From positions 1,959,451-2,023,450 of the forward strand of contig NC_015672.1 in the NCBI RefSeq assembly GCF_000218625.1: a stretch of DNA of 64,000 bases, given 5' to 3'. Below, in pieces: positions 59,029-64,000 of this stretch; within the stretch, counting starts at the first letter, position 1, and the number at the start of each line of letters is the position of its first letter. Below the pieces are notes generated by a model. It was given only the letters and a program-made list of their open reading frames with translations, was not told where the DNA came from and searched no databases. The stretch comes from Flexistipes sinusarabici DSM 4947 (GTDB lineage: Bacteria > Chrysiogenota > Deferribacteres > Deferribacterales > Flexistipitaceae). Made by a program: the position numbers and the translations under genes.

Positions 59029-60431
59029 ATAATACCGTCTCCTTTCAAAGCGCTTTTGAATGCTTTAACAATTTCCGGGTCAAACTGTGTTCCCGTACAA
59101 TCATCAAGCTCCTGAACCGCTTCTGTTATTTTCATTCTCGGACGGTAACTTCTGTCAGTTGTCATCGCATCAAAAGAGTCAGAGACCTGAAGTATTCTGG
59201 CTCCCAGCGGTATTTCATCTTTCACCAATCCGTAGGGATATCCCGTACCGTTTATTTTTTCATGATGGTACAACACATACTGAGGAACATCTCCGAGAAA
59301 TTCAATAGGTTCCAGAATTTCCTTGCCGAAGATAGAATGTTTTTTCATTTCCCCATACTCATAATCTGTCAGCTTGCCAGGCTTTATTATAATATCTATT
59401 GGGACACCGATTTTCCCAATATCATGCAGAAGCCCTGCATAAAACATAAGATTGCGGAATTCTTCATTAAATTTCATTTCATCCACAATCATCAGCGAAT
59501 AATTTTTCACATTCTCTGAGTGCCCCCGCGTATAGTGATCCTTGGCATCAACCGCTTTGGACAACGATGTAATAGTCTCCGCATATCCTTTTGATAAATC
59601 TTCGTAAGACAGAGAATTCTGCAAAGCCATGGAGCATTGACTGACATAGATATTAAGAACATTAACGTCAATATCCCTGAAGGTGTGAGCCCCTTTATTG
59701 TATGCTGCAAAGATCCCCCATAAGCCTTTGGTTCCAAACATTGGCAGAATTATATAGTTGATATCCTGATCGTTTTTTTTGTAATGTCCTATTTTTGATT
59801 CATTTTCAGAAAAAGTTATCAGAGAGCGTTTGTAGCTGAACTTGTCATTCAGAAAATTTTTAAAGTCTTCATCAAAATTGTGAGCCTTTTCAATCTGACG
59901 TGTAAAAAGTTTTATATAAAAACTGGAGATTTTCAGCTCATTCTTTATCACACTTTGAAGTTGACTGAGTATTTCATCGTGATTGAGTGTTTTCGAGAAA
60001 AAATTGCTGGAATCGTAGATTGAAACAATCTGCTTAAGCTCAAGAACCTGCCGTTTAAGTTTCTTACTGTCCAGAGCCTTCTGAATTTTATTAACAAAGT
60101 CATCCACTTTAAATGGTTTTGTTATATAATCAAAAGCACCTATCTTGACACTTTCCACAGCAGAGTCCAGACTGGGATAACCTGTAACGAGCAGAATCTC
60201 AACATCTTTAAATCTGTTTTTAACCTCTTTTAGAAGAGTAATGCCGTCCATTTCAGGCATCTGGATATCGGAGAGGACTATATCCACATAATGAGCGGAC
60301 AAAATATCCAAAGCTTCTTTTCCGTTATCTGTGCAAATAACATGAAAACCTTCCGTTTCGAGAATTATTTTTACACTGTCTCTGATATAATCCTCATCAT
60401 CCACAACAAGAACAGTAACATTTTCATTCAT
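59025..60431 (-). CDS. Response regulator with GAF-like and HD-GYP domains
   Basis: The 468-residue protein has a receiver domain (1-120; VVDDEDY, phospho-Asp in DIVLSDIQMPEMDG, Lys in ITKPFK). A GAF-like middle part follows (about 150-280), then an HD-GYP phosphodiesterase domain (about 285-460): AVDAKDHYTRGHSENV, YAGLLHDIGKIGVP, HHEKINGTGYPYGL and ILQVSDSFDAMTTDRSYR. It likely hydrolyses cyclic di-GMP on phosphorylation. It overlaps mqnE by 4 bp. No cognate kinase lies nearby. Confidence 0.92.
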   Translation of the reverse strand: MNENVTVLVVDDEDYIRDSVKIILETEGFHVICTDNGKEALDILSAHYVDIVLSDIQMPEMDGITLLKEVKNRFKDVEILLVTGYPSLDSAVESVKIGAFDYITKPFKVDDFVNKIQKALDSKKLKRQVLELKQIVSIYDSSNFFSKTLNHDEILSQLQSVIKNELKISSFYIKLFTRQIEKAHNFDEDFKNFLNDKFSYKRSLITFSENESKIGHYKKNDQDINYIILPMFGTKGLWGIFAAYNKGAHTFRDIDVNVLNIYVSQCSMALQNSLSYEDLSKGYAETITSLSKAVDAKDHYTRGHSENVKNYSLMIVDEMKFNEEFRNLMFYAGLLHDIGKIGVPIDIIIKPGKLTDYEYGEMKKHSIFGKEILEPIEFLGDVPQYVLYHHEKINGTGYPYGLVKDEIPLGARILQVSDSFDAMTTDRSYRPRMKITEAVQELDDCTGTQFDPEIVKAFKSALKGDGII

Positions 60432-61111
60432 ACGGCACCCTCAAATAATAAACACATTCATATCCACCCTTGTAAATGGAAATTATGAAATGATATCTGC
60501 ATATTATTAAAATTAACACAACAGCATACCTAATTCAACTACATTTGCTTTTCTGCAACGATTTATGCATTTATATGCGCAGTCCACCAGTAGGCGGACA
60601 AGTGCTTAAAGTGGGGGTTTTTAAAAGTATTTAAAGCAGTTGAGGTAGTTGAAGTTGTTGATGTACACCCTCTTAAAGACCATAGGCAATCAGCGGAACT
60701 AATATTTAACAGGGTAGTTAAGGTGCCAACAGCGTTCACCAATAACAAATATACCAATATACAAATACACTACTCAACCAATATATCACTTAAACATCTA
60801 AGTTGATCAACTTCCTTAACCTTAACCTTAACCTTTGCCTTTGCCTCTCCACTTCTCCATTTCCCCACTTCCCTGCCTCTCTACTCATCACCCATCACCC
60901 ATCACGCGTCACGCGTCACGGCATCAAACATCACGACATCTAAAATTATCTTTACTAAAATCATGGTTAATATTTACTTGTTAAATATTAGTTTTTATTG
61001 TTATAATTAAGCACCTTAATTTTTATATATTTAGTGAACCACATTCACAAACGTCGTCGGGGCAGGCATATAAACTTGACTTAATTATAAACTAAAATAA
61101 TATGGAATTAT
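60432..61111. other. Gene-free stretch with three repeat blocks
   Basis: 60432-60600 is A/T-rich and should hold the promoter of the HD-GYP gene. 60620-60750 repeats the GTAGTTGAAG...AGGGTAGTTAAGGTGCCAAC block of 47225-47330. 60830-60945 has CTTAACCTTAACCTTTGCC-, CTTCCCTGCCTCTCTACTC- and ATCACCCATCACGCGTCACG-like words. No gene is supported. Confidence 0.6.
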
Positions 61112-61771
61112 ATGGAGAATAGTAAACTTTCAATTTACTACAAAATTTTGGGAATTTCAGAAGGGGCACCTGCTTCGGAAATACGCAGCCACTACCTTGA
61201 GTTGTGTAAAAAATATCACCCTGACAAACTACAAAATGAAAGTGCGGAGAAGCAGAAAGAGGCTGAGGAACATTTCAGATTAATCAATGAAGCTTACGAA
61301 ATACTATCGAGTATCAACAAAGCGGGTTTCGACTATAAATCCAAACCCGATACATCCGATATGGAAGCCAGGGACATCGGCAGAGCCTATTTCATCAAGG
61401 GGATTCATTTTTATAAAGAAGGTGATATCAACAATGCTCTGGATGCATTTGTAAATGCATACCGAAAGGATAATTCCAAACCGGAGTATATTCGATATGT
61501 TATCAAATGTTTGCTTACAAAGGAACGAAGACTCCATGAAGCAAAAGAGTATTGCTTGAAATTGTTAAAAATTGAATTTTATAACGCTGAAAATTTTTAT
61601 TTAATGGGATTAATATACAAAAATGCCAATCTTATCGAAGCCGCTTCAGAATATTTCCATAAAGCCAAACGAATGGGCTTTAACAATAATTTAGTGGATA
61701 TTCAGCTCAACGAAATTGAACCAAAAAGTTTCAAAAAGAAAATCAAAAAGATATTCAAAAAATCTACATGA
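61112..61771 (+). CDS. J-domain protein with TPR repeats
   Basis: The 219-residue protein has an N-terminal J domain (about 8-65; YYKILGISEGAPASEIRSHYLELCKKYHPDKLQN, with HPD). Two or three TPR-like repeats follow (ARDIGRAYFIKGIHFYKEGDINNALDAFVNAYRKD, AENFYLMGLIYKNANLIEAASEYFHKAKRMG). There is no zinc-finger or C-terminal DnaJ domain, so it is a class C J-protein that would bring DnaK to a specific client. It is monocistronic; no good ribosome site is seen (ATATGGAG precedes the ATG). Confidence 0.9.
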   Translation: MENSKLSIYYKILGISEGAPASEIRSHYLELCKKYHPDKLQNESAEKQKEAEEHFRLINEAYEILSSINKAGFDYKSKPDTSDMEARDIGRAYFIKGIHFYKEGDINNALDAFVNAYRKDNSKPEYIRYVIKCLLTKERRLHEAKEYCLKLLKIEFYNAENFYLMGLIYKNANLIEAASEYFHKAKRMGFNNNLVDIQLNEIEPKSFKKKIKKIFKKST

Positions 61772-62321
61772 TTTGATTAGTGAGATGGAGAATGGTGAGG
61801 GAGGGAGTGAGGGAGTGAGATAGTGAGGTGGTGATACCAAGTTGCGTTTGTTTGAGTAATATCTGAGGATTTGCAACAAAGTAGGAAGCACGTCTTCAGG
61901 CGTACCAAAGTAGTTTTGCAAAACTGCCATTGTGGTCATGGCGGGGCTGAAGCCGCGCCACAGAATAACGTCAGTTTTCAAACAGAATCCCGTACATTTG
62001 CAGGACTAAAGTCCTGCCTCCGAAACTTAACACTAATTCACCCAACACCCATCACCTGCCTCCCACCCTCACTCACTCACTCTCTCACTATTTCACTACC
62101 TCACTTCAATTTCGTCATTGCGAGCATAGCGAAGCAATCTTTCTCACAAGACATGAGATCGCCGCGGGCTTTCGCCCTCGCGATGACGCTTGAGATTACC
62201 ACGTCGCCACCGGCTCCTCATAATGATTTCAAAGGGATAAACTTCTGCCTTTGCTTTAGCTTTTGTTTTTTGTTTTTACCTCTACCTTTGCCTTTGCCTA
62301 CCTCACCATCTCGCTATTTCA
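61772..62321. repeat. Gene-free stretch of mixed repeats
   Basis: 61785-61835 is a purine-rich run (GAGATGGAGAATGGTGAGGG, then GAGTGAGGGAGTGAGATAGT), the mirror of the CACTATCTCACT words. 61890-62025 holds REP-like hairpins: GGGGCTGAAGCCGCGCC and GCAGGACTAAAGTCCTGC. 62036-62110 is CACCCTCACTCACTCACTCTC-like. 62113-62188 is a second copy of the TCATTGCGAG...CTCGCGATGA inverted repeat. A long plus-strand frame at 61871-62446 is made of these repeats and is not counted. Confidence 0.65.
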
Positions 62322-62510
62322 CTATTTCACTACTTCCCTATCTCCCTCATCACGCGTCACGGTATCGCAGCATTTCCCGTCTGCACAGGCGGTCTCAGGT
62401 TTTTCAGCAGCGCATGTGCAGGTGTGTTTTTTATTCCGGCTTTTAAAAATCACAAGCTGAAAAATTCCAATAACAAAAACAGCAATTACAGAAAAGATAA
62501 CAATCTTCAT
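62322..62510 (-). CDS. Small cysteine-rich membrane protein after nqrF (NqrM-like position)
   Basis: From the ATG at 62510 ([17 protein letters not shown]), 62 residues: one N-terminal membrane helix, a basic stop (KSRNKKH), then five or six Cys in CTCAAEKPETACADGKCCD. It overlaps the nqrF stop. In other bacteria nqrM, a small Cys-rich membrane protein needed for iron insertion into Na+-NQR, lies after the nqr genes; size, topology and position agree, though the Cys pattern is not clearly the same. The C-terminal codons run into repeat DNA. Confidence 0.65.
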   Translation of the reverse strand: MKIVIFSVIAVFVIGIFQLVIFKSRNKKHTCTCAAEKPETACADGKCCDTVTRDEGDREVVK

Positions 62511-63730
62511 CATCCACCAAAATCATCAAATCTAATATTTTCTTCTTCAACCCCGAGATCATCAAGCATTTTCAAGGCCGATTTCAGCATCATAGGAGGA
62601 CCGCACAGATAATACTCCACATCTTCAGGAGCCGGGTGATCTTTCAGATAGTTTTCATAAACCACAGTATGAATAAAACCGGTATAGCCTTCCCAGTTAT
62701 CCTCATCCAAAGGATCTGAAAGGGCTATCTTCCAGGAAAAATTGTCATACTCTTCCTCAAGCTTATCGAAATCCTCTTCATAAAAAATTTCTCTTTTACT
62801 CCTGGCTCCGTACCAAAAGCTGATTTTTCTGTCCGTCTTGACACGTAAAAGCTGATCAAAAATGATTGATCTTAAAGGAGCCATACCGGCACCGCCGCCT
62901 ATAAAAATCATTTCGGCATCGGTATTCGAAGCCATAAAATCACCGAACGGCCCCAAAACTGTGACCTTGTCACCCGGTTTTAAGCCAAAAATATAAGAGG
63001 AAGCTTTCCCAGGCGGGATATTTTTTTCATTCAAAGGCGGGGTTGCAATTCTGACATTAAGTTTAAGGACACCTTCCTCAAGGGGATAGCTAGCCATAGA
63101 ATAAGCCCGCATAATTTCCTCGTCCACTTTAGACTCAATATCCCACAAACCGGCACTTGTCCAGTCTTCATGAAATTTTTCATCAATATCGAATTCGGAA
63201 AATTTCACATGATATGGAGGTACTTTCATCTGTGTGTATCCTCCTGCTTCAAAATCCATTTCTTCCGGCAGTTTTAAAATAAGCTCTTTAATAAAAGTCG
63301 CCACATTTTTGTTGGAAATTACTTCGCAGTGCCACTCTTTGGCTTTAAAAATCTCCGGGGGCAGCTCTAATTTTAGATCATTTTTTACAGAAAGTTGACA
63401 CGAAAGCCGATACCCCTCTTTCGCCTCACGTATATTAATATGGGATTTTTCCGTAGGCAAAATCTCTCCGCCGCCTTCCATCACCTTTACCTTGCACTGA
63501 CCACACGTTCCGCCCCCGCCGCAGGCTGAAGGAACATAAATATCGTTGTCAGCCAGAGCAAACAACAGCTTTTCATTGGCGGAAACCTTCAGAGGCTCAT
63601 CATCTTCGTCGTTAATAACGACATCAAAAACACCCGAAGGAACAAGGCGTCTTTTTGCCTGTATAATCATACCCACAAGAAGCAGAATAATCGCAACAAA
63701 AAAAACAATTCCAAGTATAATTTCAGTCAA
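62510..63730 (-). CDS. nqrF: Na+-translocating NADH:quinone reductase subunit F
   Basis: The 406-residue protein has an N-terminal membrane helix ([20 protein letters not shown]). A [2Fe-2S] ferredoxin domain follows with [10 protein letters not shown] and a further Cys in RLSCQL, then a flavodoxin-reductase-like FAD/NADH module (RAYSMASYP for [20 protein letters not shown] for [16 protein letters not shown]). It is the NADH-oxidising subunit that feeds electrons into Na+-NQR. It follows nqrE by 12 bp. Confidence 0.96.
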   Translation of the reverse strand: MTEIILGIVFFVAIILLLVGMIIQAKRRLVPSGVFDVVINDEDDEPLKVSANEKLLFALADNDIYVPSACGGGGTCGQCKVKVMEGGGEILPTEKSHINIREAKEGYRLSCQLSVKNDLKLELPPEIFKAKEWHCEVISNKNVATFIKELILKLPEEMDFEAGGYTQMKVPPYHVKFSEFDIDEKFHEDWTSAGLWDIESKVDEEIMRAYSMASYPLEEGVLKLNVRIATPPLNEKNIPPGKASSYIFGLKPGDKVTVLGPFGDFMASNTDAEMIFIGGGAGMAPLRSIIFDQLLRVKTDRKISFWYGARSKREIFYEEDFDKLEEEYDNFSWKIALSDPLDEDNWEGYTGFIHTVVYENYLKDHPAPEDVEYYLCGPPMMLKSALKMLDDLGVEEENIRFDDFGG

Positions 63731-63742
63731 CCCGAAACCCCT

Positions 63743-64000
63743 TTACAGTTTGATACCGGAAAAAAGCATAAATGCAATGGACATTATTCCGGCTACTATA
63801 AATGTTATGCCAATACCTTCAAGACCTTTGGGCACATCACTGTATTTCATCTTTTCCCTTATCCCTGCCAAAGCGATAATTGCCAGAGCCCAGCCGGTTC
63901 CTGAGCCGAAGCCGAATACCACGCTTTCTGCGAAATTATAATCCCTTTGAACCATAAAAAGTGAGCCTCCCAGAATAGCACAGTTCACCGTTATAAGCGG
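63743..64000 (-). CDS. nqrE: Na+-translocating NADH:quinone reductase subunit E, C-terminal part (gene cut by window edge)
   Basis: The frame is open to the window end and reads [71 protein letters not shown]. This is the C-terminal part of NqrE, an integral membrane subunit with one of the Fe-binding cysteines (VNCAILG). The rest of the nqr operon lies beyond 64000. Together with nqrF it shows sodium-based respiration. Confidence 0.95.
   Translation of the reverse strand, partial: PLITVNCAILGGSLFMVQRDYNFAESVVFGFGSGTGWALAIIALAGIREKMKYSDVPKGLEGIGITFIVAGIMSIAFMLFSGIKL

Noticed and set aside
61871-62446. Long plus-strand open frame of 191 codons
   Set aside because: It runs through REP-like hairpins, the TCATTGCGAG repeat and pyrimidine word repeats; residues are low-complexity (SLTHSLTISLPH, LPLPLPLPTSPS) with no ribosome site.

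Overview
The window reads as a chromosome segment of a low-GC, Gram-negative, marine or saline anaerobe or microaerophile. The gene set fits a Deferribacterota-like organism (Flexistipes/Deferribacter type), but this is an inference from gene content, not a taxonomic proof. Supporting traits are Na+-translocating NADH:quinone reductase (NqrE/F), futalosine-type menaquinone synthesis (MqnE), rubrerythrin, an FTR1/P19 ferrous-iron system, a haem-binding dehydrogenase subunit, ClpC in a Gram-negative setting, and a likely DMSP lyase.

Layout. 1-9290 (minus): one tight block, pheA-hisC-aroF-tyrA-aroA-cmk-ispH-rpsA, then a Na+/Ca2+ exchanger cut by the window edge; genes overlap or nearly touch, so phenylalanine/tyrosine synthesis is tied to CMP kinase, isoprenoid synthesis and ribosomal S1. 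9440-12460: GerMN-like lipoprotein-type protein, WrbA, rubrerythrin with a PerR/Fur-like box, and a parvulin isomerase. 12529-14001: an intact IS4-family element. 14215-17422: Pho box and phoU-phoB-phoR. 17652-23583: PanE-Nudix fusion, ClpC, ACT regulator, peptide deformylase and 2-hydroxyacid dehydrogenase, followed by tRNA-fMet and a second CAU tRNA.

23812-33383 is a mobile and repeat-rich zone. It holds a 291-bp MITE derived from the IS4 element, a YkgJ-like gene split by an IS21-family element that is itself split by an IS5-like element, tRNA-Ser with an integrase remnant, a DUF4258/DUF2283 pair, SprT and PC4 proteins, and two small membrane/secreted proteins. 33384-43219 (minus): an ethylbenzene-dehydrogenase-like haem protein, a two-component system, and a complete FTR1-P19-DUF2318-ABC iron-uptake cluster in the same order as in Campylobacter.

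43762-48553: a coiled-coil protein, MFS transporter, GNAT, host-attachment-like protein and a decayed GAF-PAS/radical SAM chimera. 48942-50565: acuI followed after 1 bp by a DddL/DddQ-type cupin, a likely DMSP-cleavage and acrylate-detoxification unit; this is the most interesting functional find. 50865-64000: EamA transporter, tRNA-Val, DUF2062, Lon, Hsp20, GalU, Memo, an unknown protein, MqnE, an HD-GYP regulator, a J-domain TPR protein, and the end of the nqr operon.

Intergenic regions are unusual. Many are filled by (i) elements with 12-16 bp perfect terminal inverted repeats around variable hairpin cassettes, and (ii) degenerate short-word repeats of several flavours, two of which even supply stop codons of neighbouring genes.
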